Shown here: positions 6,274 to 13,167 of the stretch, in pieces
Layout of the letters: each line of letters opens with the position of its first letter
Position numbering within the stretch: the stretch's first letter is position 1
Assembly: GCA_947259865.1 (NCBI GenBank)
Contig: CAMYNZ010000062.1
Location: 1-13,167, forward strand
Direction: 5' to 3'
Source: an uncultured Desulfobacterales bacterium
GTDB lineage: Bacteria > Desulfobacterota > Desulfobacteria > Desulfobacterales > G020354645
Length of the DNA stretch: 13,167 bases
Notes under the pieces: model-generated
Databases searched by the model: none
What the model saw: the letters and a program-made list of their open reading frames with translations, nothing else
Told to the model about the DNA's origin: nothing
Made by a program: the position numbers and the translations under genes

Positions 6274-6751
6274 AATTCAGACCTTTTTTCGCCCTGTTTA
6301 TTGTTGAACATCTCATTTAATTATTGGCATTATTTATAAAAATCTTTAGAAGCTTTTGTTGCGATTTAGCTTGCAACGACATTGCCGTCTCTCAAATGCA
6401 ATGCCGCATTATTTATTGAGCATAAACCGTGCCAAATATCAGAGAATAAAAGGTTTTTAGACGAAGCTGAAATATGTTTTGACAAGATCCCGTCTCTTAT
6501 TTACGCCCCGGCAGGATTGAGTGATTTAACCCAGATGTTAACCCGATTCTGGAATAATTGAGGGATATTCTACCGAGGATTATAGCATTTAATAGTGTTG
6601 ATTCGCAACCGAGGGAGTGATCAATAAAAAGAAGGGTGGTAAATTTTTATTTAATATGAGCAGTATAAGGCTCGGGGGCAGATCCTGCCCCTTACCCGTG
6701 AGATAGTTGAAGAGTCGCAGGCTTGCTTCATTGCGATATAGTTGGTCTGAC
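6274..6751. other. 478-bp gap between isocitrate lyase and the kinase gene
   Basis: No convincing gene is seen. A 67-residue open frame overlapping the lyase end has no ribosome binding site or family features. The AT-rich right-of-kinase part (6290-6360) should hold the kinase promoter, but I see no clear -35/-10 pair on the minus strand. A GC hairpin lies at 6675-6691. The remainder shows no obvious structure. Confidence 0.5.
6675..6691 (-). terminator. Probable stem after isocitrate lyase
   Basis: A perfect 7-bp stem, GGGGCAG-ATC-CTGCCCC, lies about 60 bp past the isocitrate lyase stop and is GC-rich in AT-rich surroundings. It is the best candidate terminator for the aceB-aceA operon. 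The T-tract of a classical intrinsic terminator is missing, so the call is tentative. Confidence 0.4.
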
Positions 6752-8089
6752 TTAAAATTGCTGTTCTTCAGTTGAACCCGCCAGGGCCTCAACCGACGTT
6801 TCGCCGGCGGTTATGCAATTCATTACTCGGTCAAAATAGCCCGTTCCGACAAACTTCTGATGGGTGATCGCCATATAACCGTCCTCTTTGCCGTGAGCAA
6901 ATTCTTCCTGCTGAAATTTAGAATACGCCAGCATGCCTTCTTTGCGGTAGCTGAGAGCCAGATCGAACATACCCAGATTGAGGGCGTGAAAACCCGCCAG
7001 GGTGATGAACTGAAACTTATAACCCATGGCAGCCAGCTCCCTCTGGAACCGGGCAATGGCGGTATCGTCCAGATGGCCTTTCCAATTAAACGAGGGTGAA
7101 CAGTTGTAGCATAGAATTTTTTCGGGAAATTCTGATTTTATACCTTCGGCGAATTTTCGTGCATGTTCGAGATCGGGGTGCGATGTCTCACACCAAATCA
7201 TATCTGCGTATGGCGCATAAGCCCTGCCCCGGGCAATGGCCGAGTCCACGCCGTTTTTAACGTAAAAGAATCCTTCGGATGTGCGTTTCTGATCGAGGAT
7301 AAAGGGTTTGTCACGATCGTCATAGTCGCTGGTAATTAGGTTTGCGGCGTCAGCGTCTGTGCGTGCAACCAATATGGTGGGGACACCGCATATGTCGGCA
7401 GCCAATCGTGCGCCAATCAGTTTGGTAATGAAATCCTGGGTGGGGACCAATACCTTGCCGCCCATATGCCCGCATTTTTTTGCTGATGCCAGCTGATCTT
7501 CAAAATGGACCCCGGCGGCCCCGGCATCGATCATTTGCTTCATCAATTCGAAGGCATTCAACGGTCCGCCAAATCCCGCCTCGGCATCAGCGATGATGGG
7601 AGCGAACCAATACGGACCTTTTTTGCGGCTATCCAGAACCTGAATCTGATCGGCACGTCTCAGGGCGTTGTTAATGCGTTTAACCACGCCGGGCACACTG
7701 TTTGACGGATATAGACTTTGATCCGGATACATTTCGTAAGCTAAATTTGCATCGGCAGCGACCTGCCAGCCGCTGAGATAGATGGCTTTGAGGCCGGCCT
7801 CCACCTGCTGGACCGCCTGGTTACCTGTCAAAGCGCCCAGAGCAGCAACATATTCTTCAGTATTCAGTAATTGCCATAATCGCTGGGCACCGGCAGTGGC
7901 AAAGGTATATTCAACTTTCAGGGTACCTCTCAATTTCAGGATGTCTTCGGGCGCATACGGACGCACTATACCTTGCCAGCGGGGGTCGGTTTCCCAGGAT
8001 TTTTGCAGCGACGCTAGGTCATCGGTCGCGATTTCATGGCAGGTTATTTTTTTGCCCAATTCATCCGCGCTTTCTGCAACAGTCTTCAT
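6752..8089 (-). CDS. aceA: Isocitrate lyase
   Basis: Splits isocitrate into glyoxylate and succinate, the first step of the glyoxylate bypass, in the cytosol with Mg2+. The 445-aa length fits bacterial AceA (434 aa in E. coli). Hallmarks are [10 protein letters not shown] (106-115), [10 protein letters not shown] (166-175, metal-binding acidic residues), the catalytic signature KKCGHMGGK (204-212, with C206) and the substrate-binding NCSPSFNWK (329-337). The C-terminal TEEQQF is close to the usual AceA tail that closes the active site. The ATG start has AGGAAAGGA upstream. It lies 89 bp after malate synthase in the same direction, the aceB-aceA order. There is no sign of the longer 2-methylisocitrate-lyase-like or eukaryotic-type inserts. 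Assignment is firm. Confidence 0.97.
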   Translation of the reverse strand: MKTVAESADELGKKITCHEIATDDLASLQKSWETDPRWQGIVRPYAPEDILKLRGTLKVEYTFATAGAQRLWQLLNTEEYVAALGALTGNQAVQQVEAGLKAIYLSGWQVAADANLAYEMYPDQSLYPSNSVPGVVKRINNALRRADQIQVLDSRKKGPYWFAPIIADAEAGFGGPLNAFELMKQMIDAGAAGVHFEDQLASAKKCGHMGGKVLVPTQDFITKLIGARLAADICGVPTILVARTDADAANLITSDYDDRDKPFILDQKRTSEGFFYVKNGVDSAIARGRAYAPYADMIWCETSHPDLEHARKFAEGIKSEFPEKILCYNCSPSFNWKGHLDDTAIARFQRELAAMGYKFQFITLAGFHALNLGMFDLALSYRKEGMLAYSKFQQEEFAHGKEDGYMAITHQKFVGTGYFDRVMNCITAGETSVEALAGSTEEQQF

Positions 8090-8178
8090 ATCGATGTTTC
8101 CTTTCCTGTTAGCCCTTAGGAACAGATTACTGTATCAGGCAGTTTTGCTTGTACCCGTTTCAGGTCATGGGGACATGA

Positions 8179-9777
8179 TTATTCAAGATGCGGATATGCC
8201 CGCAGTGTTAAAAACTCGTCCAGCTCTTTGTTGGAAATGATGTCGTCAAAAAGCTGAGCGGCCACATTATATTTTCCGTCTCCATAGCATTCATCCCCGA
8301 CCCGCTTACATATATTCTGCATCTCTTCATGCAACAGGTTGCGGAAAAGTTCAATGGTGACCTTGCGACCATCCGTGAGAATGCCTTTGGGATGATGCAC
8401 CCATTGCCAGAGCTGGGTGCGGGAAATTTCAGCCGTGGCCGCATCCTCCATCAGGTTGTAGATCGGAACGCAGCCGTTTCCCAAAAGCCACTCAGCCATA
8501 TATTGCACGCCGACATCGATATTGGTGCGGAGGCCCTCCTCGGTAATCGTTCCGGCAGGCAACTTGAGCAGATCGTCAGCTGTTACGCGAACATCCTGGC
8601 GTAACTTTTCGATTTGGTTTGGTGCGGGCATGACCGCGTCAAATTCTTGCTTTGCAAGCTGCACCAATCCCGGATGAGCGACCCAGGTACCATCATGCCC
8701 ATCGGTTGCTTCACGAATCTTATCCTCCCTGACCCGCTGCAGTGCTTCGGTGTTGGCCTCAGGATCGTGTTTAATGGGAATCTGAGCCGCCATGCCGCCA
8801 ATGGCATGTGCACCCCGACGGTGACAGGTCTTGATCGCAAGCTGGGAATATGAGCGCATACAATGGCGTGTCATGGTTATCTGGGCGCGGTCCGGAAATA
8901 TGTATGCCGGAATGTTTTTAAAGCGTTTGATAAAACTGAAGATATAGTCCCAACGACCGCAATTGAGACCCGCCACGTGATCTTTTAGCTCATAAAGAAT
9001 TTCATCCATTTCAAAGGCAGCCAATATGGTTTCAATCAGCACCGTGGCTTTTATGGTGCTTTTTGGTATATCAAGCATATCCTGGGCGCGGATGAATATG
9101 TCATTCCAGAGTCGGGCTTCAAGGTGGCTTTCCATTTTGGGCAGATAAAAATAGGGCCCTGATCCCTTTGCCATGAGATTTTTGGCATTATGAAAAAAGA
9201 AAAGCCCAAAATCAAAAATGCTGGCGGATACCGGCTGCCCGTCGATCAATAGATGTTTTTCCACCAGATGCCATCCGCGGGGTCTTACGATCAGGGTGGC
9301 AACTTTATCACCCAAACTGTATTTTTTTCCCTCGGGACTGACGAAATCAATTGTATTTCTAACCGCATCACAAAGATTTAGCTGTCCTTGAAGGGTGGCC
9401 TTCCAGGTGGGCGAATGGGAGTCTTCAAAATCGGCCATATACGCGGATGCGCCTGAATTGAGGGCGTTAATAATCATCTTGCGATCTACCGGACCGGTGA
9501 TTTCGACGCGGCGATCTTGAAGATCAGCCGGTACCGGTGCAATTTTCCATGCGCCCTCGCGAATTTCTGCGGTTTCGGGCAAAAAGTCCGGCATCTTGCC
9601 GTCATCGATGTGGCCCTGAATAGTTTGGCGGCGTGCCAGCAATTCCGTGCGCCGCGATTCAAATTCACGTGCAAGGGCAGCCAGAAAAGACAGCGCTTCA
9701 GGGGTGAGAATTTGTGAAGACGCTTCAGTCACTGACCCGGAAACTTCGATTCCTTCGATATTGATATTGTCATCCAT
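8179..9777 (-). CDS. aceB: Malate synthase A
   Basis: Condenses glyoxylate with acetyl-CoA to malate, the second step of the glyoxylate bypass. The length of 532 aa is almost that of E. coli malate synthase A (533 aa), so this is the A type, not the larger G type. The family signature KDHVAGLNCGRWDYIF lies at residues 265-280. IVRPRGWHL (163-171) holds the expected catalytic arginine, and NLMEDAATAEISR (441-453) the catalytic aspartate D445. I chose the ATG at 9777 over an upstream in-frame TTG at 9798 because AGGGGAG lies 6 nt before the ATG and overlaps the codons of the longer version. It is the first gene of the aceB-aceA pair; its upstream region is unusually structured. Confidence 0.97.
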   Translation of the reverse strand: MDDNINIEGIEVSGSVTEASSQILTPEALSFLAALAREFESRRTELLARRQTIQGHIDDGKMPDFLPETAEIREGAWKIAPVPADLQDRRVEITGPVDRKMIINALNSGASAYMADFEDSHSPTWKATLQGQLNLCDAVRNTIDFVSPEGKKYSLGDKVATLIVRPRGWHLVEKHLLIDGQPVSASIFDFGLFFFHNAKNLMAKGSGPYFYLPKMESHLEARLWNDIFIRAQDMLDIPKSTIKATVLIETILAAFEMDEILYELKDHVAGLNCGRWDYIFSFIKRFKNIPAYIFPDRAQITMTRHCMRSYSQLAIKTCHRRGAHAIGGMAAQIPIKHDPEANTEALQRVREDKIREATDGHDGTWVAHPGLVQLAKQEFDAVMPAPNQIEKLRQDVRVTADDLLKLPAGTITEEGLRTNIDVGVQYMAEWLLGNGCVPIYNLMEDAATAEISRTQLWQWVHHPKGILTDGRKVTIELFRNLLHEEMQNICKRVGDECYGDGKYNVAAQLFDDIISNKELDEFLTLRAYPHLE

Positions 9778-9783
9778 GATTAT

Positions 9784-9790
9784 CTCCCCT
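9784..9790 (-). promoter_or_regulatory. Ribosome binding site deciding the aceB start
   Basis: On the minus strand AGGGGAG lies 6 nt before the ATG at 9777. It falls inside the in-frame extension that starts from TTG at 9798, which argues for the shorter 532-aa protein. Confidence 0.75.
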
Positions 9791-9882
9791 GCCGGCAAAA
9801 AGATACACCGGTCCTTGTGTTGATTTAGTAAAAAATAAATATTATTTTTTGAATGTAAAGATAGAAGTTGAACTTTAGAAGC

Positions 9883-9941
9883 GGTTTCAAAACCACGCCT
9901 GAGACGGATAAACCTCAGATTAGGCCCAAGAACAAGGCGTG
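9883..9941 (-). promoter_or_regulatory. Structured region upstream of aceB
   Basis: Read toward aceB, CACGCCT (rc of 9935-9941) can pair with AGGCGTG (rc of 9894-9900) over a 34-nt loop that itself has a CTGAG/CTCAG stem (9899-9903 with 9914-9918). A second small hairpin, GGTTT-TG-AAACC (9883-9894), follows. If transcribed, this would be a structured leader about 105 nt before the aceB ATG. It resembles no riboswitch class I can name, and it could equally be a dispersed palindromic repeat. Confidence 0.4.
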
Positions 9942-9961
9942 ATTTCAGGTTAGCCGGTTTG

Positions 9962-9978
9962 TCCCGCTAACAGCGGGA
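9962..9978. repeat. Hairpin TCCCGCT-AAC-AGCGGGA
   Basis: A perfect 7-bp stem with a 3-nt loop. Its arms match those of the hairpin at 284-297. It could be a dispersed short palindrome; there is no T-tract. Confidence 0.45.
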
Positions 9979-10028
9979 TTTAACCCGTTCAAAACGGAAT
10001 GCCATCTGTTTTTATTTTTCGACCGGCA

Positions 10029-10052
10029 AACGGGCTAACGGGCCAACCGGCT
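10029..10052. repeat. Three tandem 8-mers (AACGGGCT type)
   Basis: AACGGGCT, AACGGGCC and AACCGGCT follow one another without gaps. Similar words (TTAGCCGG) occur at 9950-9957. This is a short, degenerate tandem repeat in the divergent intergenic region. Confidence 0.45.
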
Positions 10053-10103
10053 ATCCGTAATTTTAGTTACCGGCTGTTTTATCGGCACACTAGCGAATTC
10101 ATT

Positions 10104-10131
10104 TTGACAATTGAGCCCAAATGGCTATTTT
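10104..10131 (+). promoter_or_regulatory. Possible sigma-70-type promoter for the YceI gene
   Basis: A perfect -35 hexamer, TTGACA (10104-10109), is followed after 16 nt by TATTTT (10126-10131). It lies about 55 bp before the YceI start and on its strand. The -10 match is only moderate. Confidence 0.4.
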
Positions 10132-10186
10132 TTATGGAACGACTGATCCCATGTGAAGTTAATTGCCAATCAAGAGAAAGGGTTGG

Positions 10187-10780
10187 ATGATGAATAACCG
10201 AAAAAAATATTTTTACATATCAACAGTAATTTTAACTGTTTTGTCACTCTTTTTTTCATTTCCGGCTTTAGGGGCTGATACTTATCGAGTTGACCCGGTC
10301 CATACGTCTATAACCTTTAAAATCAAACATCTGGGGATTGCGAATGTTCATGGCCGCTTTACCGACGTCTCGGGCACCTTGAAATTCGATCCCGCTTCAG
10401 CCGCCAACAGTGCAATTGAGATTCAGGTCAAAACCGAAAGTATTGATACCAACAATAGTAAACGTGACGAAGATCTCAGAAGTTCAAATTTCTTTGATGC
10501 CTCAAACTATCCGATTATAAAATTCAAAAGTACATCGGTAAAGAAAGTAGATTCAGACAATTATGAAATCTCCGGCGACCTTACGCTGCACGGTGTTACA
10601 CGTAAATTGAAGTTGTCCACCCTAAAGACCGGCGAGGGTAAGGATCCCTGGGGTGGCTATCGGATTGGTTTTGAAACAGCCTATGATATCAAGCGAAGCG
10701 ATTTTGGTATGACCCATATGCTGGGTGGTGTGGGGGACAAAGTCCAAATGACCGTAAGCGTTGAGGCCATTCGAAATTAG
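10187..10780 (+). CDS. Secreted YceI-family protein
   Basis: YceI-like proteins are lipocalin-like beta barrels; characterised members bind isoprenoid chains such as polyprenols or ubiquinone precursors, usually in the periplasm. The 197-aa protein has an N-terminal signal peptide: basic NNRKK, a hydrophobic core (about 8-26) and a likely cleavage near PALGA-DTY (about residue 30). The mature part has the family's DPVHTSITFKIKHLGIANVHGRF opening (with HTSITFKIKHLG the key stretch), DEDLRSSNFFDASNYP and GDLTLHGVTR. I chose the ATG at 10187 (10190 is also possible) over a TTG at 10163 because GAGAAAGGG lies just upstream and the signal peptide then starts normally. It stands alone, divergent from aceB and convergent with coaE. 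The ligand cannot be told. Confidence 0.9.
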   Translation: MMNNRKKYFYISTVILTVLSLFFSFPALGADTYRVDPVHTSITFKIKHLGIANVHGRFTDVSGTLKFDPASAANSAIEIQVKTESIDTNNSKRDEDLRSSNFFDASNYPIIKFKSTSVKKVDSDNYEISGDLTLHGVTRKLKLSTLKTGEGKDPWGGYRIGFETAYDIKRSDFGMTHMLGGVGDKVQMTVSVEAIRN

Positions 10781-10782
10781 CG

Positions 10783-10843
10783 CCTGCTGCAGGTGAGCGC
10801 TCACGGAATTCCAGGGTTCTGCCCGATCTTTTTTGGGACTCCC
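10783..10843. terminator. Palindromes between convergent YceI and coaE genes
   Basis: The 70-bp convergent gap holds CCTGC-T-GCAGG (10783-10793), a perfect palindrome GTGAGCGCTCAC (10793-10804), and an imperfect stem with CAGGG..CCC pairing to GGG..CCCTG around a GATCTTTTTT loop (about 10812-10843). Together these plausibly form a two-way terminator, though none is a textbook stem followed by a T-tract. Confidence 0.35.
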
Positions 10844-10850
10844 TGAGATC

Positions 10851-11456
10851 CTATTGAACCTTGCTCTTTAAATATTGATAAACGTTTAAAGTGACTTTTC
10901 GAGTCTTGTCTTCGCTCCCGGTGTTATCGATGACAATGCTGGCCCATTTTTTTTTCTCATCAATGGGCATCTGCGAACGTATCCTGGCCAGGGCGTCAGC
11001 CTCGGACAGGTGGTCTCTGTGTATCAGTCTTTGTAGCTGGATATGTTCCGGGGTATAAACCACGATTACCTCCGCTAACCCCGTGTGCATGCCGGCCTCG
11101 ATCAATAGGGGTACATCCAATATTACCACCGCCTTGGGTGCAGCCCCCCCGATCTGTTTCAATCGTTTTTGGGTTTCTGCCATCACAAAAGGATGTACAA
11201 AATCGTTGAGTATTTCCTTTTCAACCGGATTGTTGAATACGATATCACCCAGTAAGGGCCTGTTGATCTCTCCATCGGGAAGAAGTATATCCCGGCCAAA
11301 GTGCCCGACAATTTTATGCCAGGCCGGCCTATCTTTTTTAACCGCTTCCCGGGCAATGTGGTCGGCATCGATGATGATGGCACCGGCCGATTCAAAAATA
11401 GCAGATACGGTTGACTTGCCCGTAGCAATTCCGCCCGTAAGTCCTGCAACAATCAA
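10851..11456 (-). CDS. coaE: Dephospho-CoA kinase
   Basis: Phosphorylates the 3'-hydroxyl of dephospho-CoA with ATP, the last step of coenzyme A synthesis, in the cytosol. The 201-aa protein is of normal length. Hallmarks are the P-loop GGIATGKST (residues 8-16), DADHIAR (30-36), LDVPLL (113-118), the lid-region arginines in QRLIHRD (142-148) and the C-terminal IDNTGS (176-181). It starts at TTG, supported by a near-perfect AAGGAGGT six nucleotides upstream, with no better start nearby. It is divergent from the zinc-ribbon gene and convergent with the YceI gene, so it is probably a single-gene unit. Assignment is firm. Confidence 0.95.
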   Translation of the reverse strand: MIVAGLTGGIATGKSTVSAIFESAGAIIIDADHIAREAVKKDRPAWHKIVGHFGRDILLPDGEINRPLLGDIVFNNPVEKEILNDFVHPFVMAETQKRLKQIGGAAPKAVVILDVPLLIEAGMHTGLAEVIVVYTPEHIQLQRLIHRDHLSEADALARIRSQMPIDEKKKWASIVIDNTGSEDKTRKVTLNVYQYLKSKVQ

Positions 11457-11461
11457 ACGCT

Positions 11462-11469
11462 ACCTCCTT
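11462..11469 (-). promoter_or_regulatory. Strong Shine-Dalgarno for the TTG-started coaE
   Basis: On the minus strand AAGGAGGT precedes the TTG codon at 11456 with normal spacing. This consensus site is the reason for accepting the rare start codon. Confidence 0.8.
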
Positions 11470-11580
11470 GACCCAACTTTTGTCTAATCCCTGTTTCAAG
11501 TAATATTAATCTTTTATTGATCTGAGAACAATAGATATATGATTATTTACAATAACCATTATAACTGATACATTTCCCCT

Positions 11581-11660
11581 GTCAGCCGGACTGATAGCAT
11601 TCCCGTCATACTTTCAGCTCTCCAGTGAATACGGGGGTGCTGACGATGTTATGGCCGTCA
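11581..11660 (+). promoter_or_regulatory. Structured region upstream of the zinc-ribbon gene
   Basis: GCATTCCCGT (11597-11606) can pair over all 10 positions with ACGGGGGTGC (11631-11640), two of them G-U pairs in plus-strand RNA. The stem can extend to GTCA/TGAC (11581-11584 with 11641-11644) across a bulge. A competing 5-bp hairpin, TGACG/CGTCA (11641-11645 with 11656-11660), shares the TGAC arm. The structure ends about 30 nt before the ATG of a gene with no visible ribosome binding site. The G-U pairs favour plus-strand RNA over DNA as the working form. It matches no riboswitch I know. Confidence 0.4.
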
Positions 11661-11690
11661 CCTTCAATAATAGACACAACCAGCATATAA

Positions 11691-12944
11691 ATGAAAATTG
11701 TATGTCCCCATTGTAAATCCGAATACCGGGTGCCGGACGCCAGGATTCCAGCCAAAGGGGCTTACACGCGCTGTAATAATTGCCGGACACGAATTTTCGT
11801 TGCCAAAGAACCTGCCGCTGAGACCAGAGACACCTCTGGCAAACCCCAACAAACCGATAAAAAACCTGCAGACAGGATTGCCCCGCCGGCCGGGGCTGCC
11901 GAGAGAGAAGCGGCAGCCCAAAACGGCTTGAGTGAACCGGAACAACTTGTTGAACGATATATAAAACAGGACAACCAGGAGGCTGCGGCCGAACTGTTAT
12001 TTGAGCTTATTGTAAAACATGCCAAGGAAAAAGATTTTAACAAAGCGGAAAGCTTGCGGGACAAACTATATGAAACCGCCCCCATGGCGCTAAACCAAAT
12101 TGTGAAATCCGGTGAAATTATTGAAGAAGAGAAAAGCCAGTCGATCGATAAAAATTACCTCAATATTTGGCATGACCTCTATGACCGCCTGGAACCCGGA
12201 GAAACCGGTGAACTGTATTACAGCATGAAAGCGTGCACCTTCAAAGCGGGGCAGACGGTATTTAAACAGGGTGACATCAATACAAATCTGTATTTTTTGC
12301 AAAGCGGTCAATGCAAACTGGCGCGCTTTGAACCTAAAGATGGGGAAGAAAAAGTTTTGACAGAATTAAAGGCAGGAGATATCGCCAATGCCGAGCCTTT
12401 TTTTTCCTTTACGGTTTGCACCACTTCGCTGACGGCAAAACGTGAATCAGAATTGACCTATTTAGAGAAAGATCTCCTCACAAAGTGGACCGATATGTTT
12501 CCGGGACTTGAACCCAAGCTGAGCAGTTTCTGCCATGGTCAAAAAAATCGGGTCAGTGATCTGGTAAAAAAAACAGGTGCCGGCCTCAGGGCCCATGAAC
12601 GATTTATTGTATCGATCCGTGCCATGGTCCAATTGCTGGATGAGGCCGGCAAGCCGGTCTATAAACCGTTTAAGATCACGATGTTTGATATATCTGCCGG
12701 CGGTTTCAGTTTCGGTCTCAAGATCAACAAAAAAGAACAAGCCGCCCATTATCTGGGGCATAATTTGTATATGCAAATGAAATACCGGGCGGCAGGGGTC
12801 AAAAAAAAGGTCAGCCAAAAAGGCAGAATCGTGGCCGTTCATCTTCAACCTTTCGGTGAAAGCTCAATTCATGTTCAGTACCAAAGCCCCTTGGACGAGA
12901 AACTAGTGGCCCGAATTGCGCATCCGACACCGCCGACCGGATGA
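11691..12944 (+). CDS. Zinc-ribbon / cNMP-binding-like / PilZ-like fusion protein
   Basis: This 417-aa cytoplasmic protein of unknown function joins three regulatory modules. Residues 1-37 are an MJ0042-type zinc ribbon (C5xxC8 and C28xxC31). A low-complexity linker (38-80) and a helical region (81-165) follow. Residues 170-262 resemble a cyclic-nucleotide-binding barrel (FKAGQTVFKQGDINTNLYFLQSG), but the phosphate-binding cassette is degenerate: CTTSLTA stands where an Arg-containing RxA motif is expected. Residues 302-408 look like PilZ, with DISAGG (333-338) kept but the RxxxR motif apparently lost (HERFI). There is no DNA-binding or catalytic domain. No good ribosome binding site precedes the ATG. 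It stands alone, divergent from coaE. Domain calls rest on visible motifs; ligands are uncertain and may have been lost. Confidence 0.8.
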   Translation: MKIVCPHCKSEYRVPDARIPAKGAYTRCNNCRTRIFVAKEPAAETRDTSGKPQQTDKKPADRIAPPAGAAEREAAAQNGLSEPEQLVERYIKQDNQEAAAELLFELIVKHAKEKDFNKAESLRDKLYETAPMALNQIVKSGEIIEEEKSQSIDKNYLNIWHDLYDRLEPGETGELYYSMKACTFKAGQTVFKQGDINTNLYFLQSGQCKLARFEPKDGEEKVLTELKAGDIANAEPFFSFTVCTTSLTAKRESELTYLEKDLLTKWTDMFPGLEPKLSSFCHGQKNRVSDLVKKTGAGLRAHERFIVSIRAMVQLLDEAGKPVYKPFKITMFDISAGGFSFGLKINKKEQAAHYLGHNLYMQMKYRAAGVKKKVSQKGRIVAVHLQPFGESSIHVQYQSPLDEKLVARIAHPTPPTG

Positions 12945-12973
12945 TCCAGGGTCGGTTGCTCCACCCTTCTTAC

Positions 12974-12988
12974 TGGGGGAAGCCCCCA
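12974..12988 (+). terminator. Hairpin TGGGGG-AAG-CCCCCA after the fusion gene
   Basis: A perfect 6-bp GC stem lies 30 bp past the stop of the zinc-ribbon fusion gene. It is probably part of the gene's terminator, although the TTTT that follows is some 15 nt away. A second stem, GGGCTG / CAGCCC (13008-13013 with 13036-13041), ending in TTTAAG, could act as backup. Confidence 0.45.
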
Positions 12989-13088
12989 ACTCCATTCACA
13001 TTTTAACGGGCTGTCACTCAAAAGGATTTAAGCAGCAGCCCTTTAAGATTCAAAACCTAAAACAATCACATAGAGTCTTGGTTTGATT

Positions 13089-13167
13089 CGCCAAAGACCT
13101 CCGGCGAATAAATCCGCCAAAAACCCCTGGCGAATAAATCCGCCAAAGATCTCCGGCGAATAAATCC
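13089..13167. repeat. 26-bp tandem repeat array, truncated by the window edge
   Basis: Three consecutive 26-bp units (13089-13114, 13115-13140, 13141-13166) begin a run that continues past the end. Each unit is CGCCAAA + a 7-nt variable core + GGCGAATAAATC; the cores are GACCTCC, AACCCCT and GATCTCC. Within a unit CGCC pairs with GGCG around the core, and GGCG can also pair with the CGCC of the next unit, so alternating hairpins can form. No distinct spacers separate the repeats, so this is not a CRISPR array. A promoter or coding role is not evident. Confidence 0.8.

Larger units (their letters stand above)
9778..10186. other. 409-bp divergent intergenic region between aceB and the YceI gene
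   Basis: No gene is seen. The aceB side holds an AT-rich block (9829-9853), an 11-bp palindrome AAGTT-G-AACTT (9865-9875), and nested inverted repeats from 9883 to 9978. The YceI side holds three tandem 8-mers (10029-10052) and a promoter-like TTGACA. Transcription should diverge from here in both directions. Confidence 0.6.

Noticed and set aside
6479..6507. TTGACA promoter on the plus strand
   Set aside because: No -10 hexamer lies at a suitable distance and no plus-strand gene follows.
6589..6792. 67-residue minus-strand gene after isocitrate lyase
   Set aside because: It overlaps the lyase end, has no ribosome binding site, contains the GC hairpin at 6675-6691 and shows no recognisable domain.
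9778..9798. N-terminal extension of malate synthase from TTG at 9798
   Set aside because: The AGGGGAG ribosome binding site for the ATG at 9777 lies within this extension, and the shorter protein matches the family length.
10163..10186. N-terminal extension of the YceI protein from TTG at 10163
   Set aside because: A ribosome binding site just before the ATG at 10187 and a normal signal peptide starting there make the extension unlikely.
13089..13167. CRISPR array
   Set aside because: The units abut with no unique spacers of 25-40 nt; only a 7-nt core varies. No cas gene is in the window.

Overview
The window looks like chromosomal DNA of a Desulfobacterota-type (deltaproteobacterial) anaerobe. 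This rests on a 2-oxoacid:ferredoxin oxidoreductase gamma subunit, abundant multidomain histidine kinase, receiver, GGDEF and PilZ proteins, an MJ0042-type zinc-ribbon signalling protein, and intergenic DNA rich in palindromic repeats. No single-gene match fixes the genus, so this is inference from gene content. There are no tRNA or rRNA genes and no transposase.

Layout, left to right. (1) Positions 1-475 are non-coding and rich in repeats: a REP-type inverted doublet (118-212), a short GC hairpin (284-297) and a ~145-bp imperfect palindrome (334-478) whose end supplies the stop codon of the next gene. (2) Minus strand, 476-1629: an oxoacid:ferredoxin oxidoreductase gamma subunit and an AcpH-type ACP phosphodiesterase. 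(3) Minus strand, 1705-6273: a signalling cassette, read right to left as membrane histidine kinase, DivK-like single receiver, PleD-like REC-REC-GGDEF diguanylate cyclase, and, after a 320-bp gap, a small PilZ protein. (4) Minus strand, 6752-9777: malate synthase A followed by isocitrate lyase, the two glyoxylate-shunt enzymes, behind an upstream region with strong inverted repeats. (5) Plus strand, 10187-10780: a secreted YceI-family protein. (6) Minus strand, 10851-11456: dephospho-CoA kinase. (7) Plus strand, 11691-12944: an unusual fusion of zinc ribbon, cyclic-nucleotide-binding-like and PilZ-like domains. (8) The right end runs into a 26-bp tandem repeat array that continues past the window.

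The signalling genes make one coherent story. A periplasm-sensing kinase probably phosphorylates a DivK-like receiver and/or the PleD-like cyclase, which would make c-di-GMP under product inhibition (an I-site is visible), and the PilZ protein next door is a plausible effector. The parallel with the alphaproteobacterial PleC/DivJ-DivK-PleD system is striking, but here the second receiver of the PleD-like protein keeps all its phosphorylation residues. The metabolic genes support acetate or fatty-acid carbon assimilation (aceB-aceA) and housekeeping (coaE). The best candidates for something undescribed are the large palindromic element abutting porG, the REP doublet with compensatory base changes, the complete kinase-DivK-PleD-PilZ cassette, and the zinc-ribbon/cNMP/PilZ fusion.
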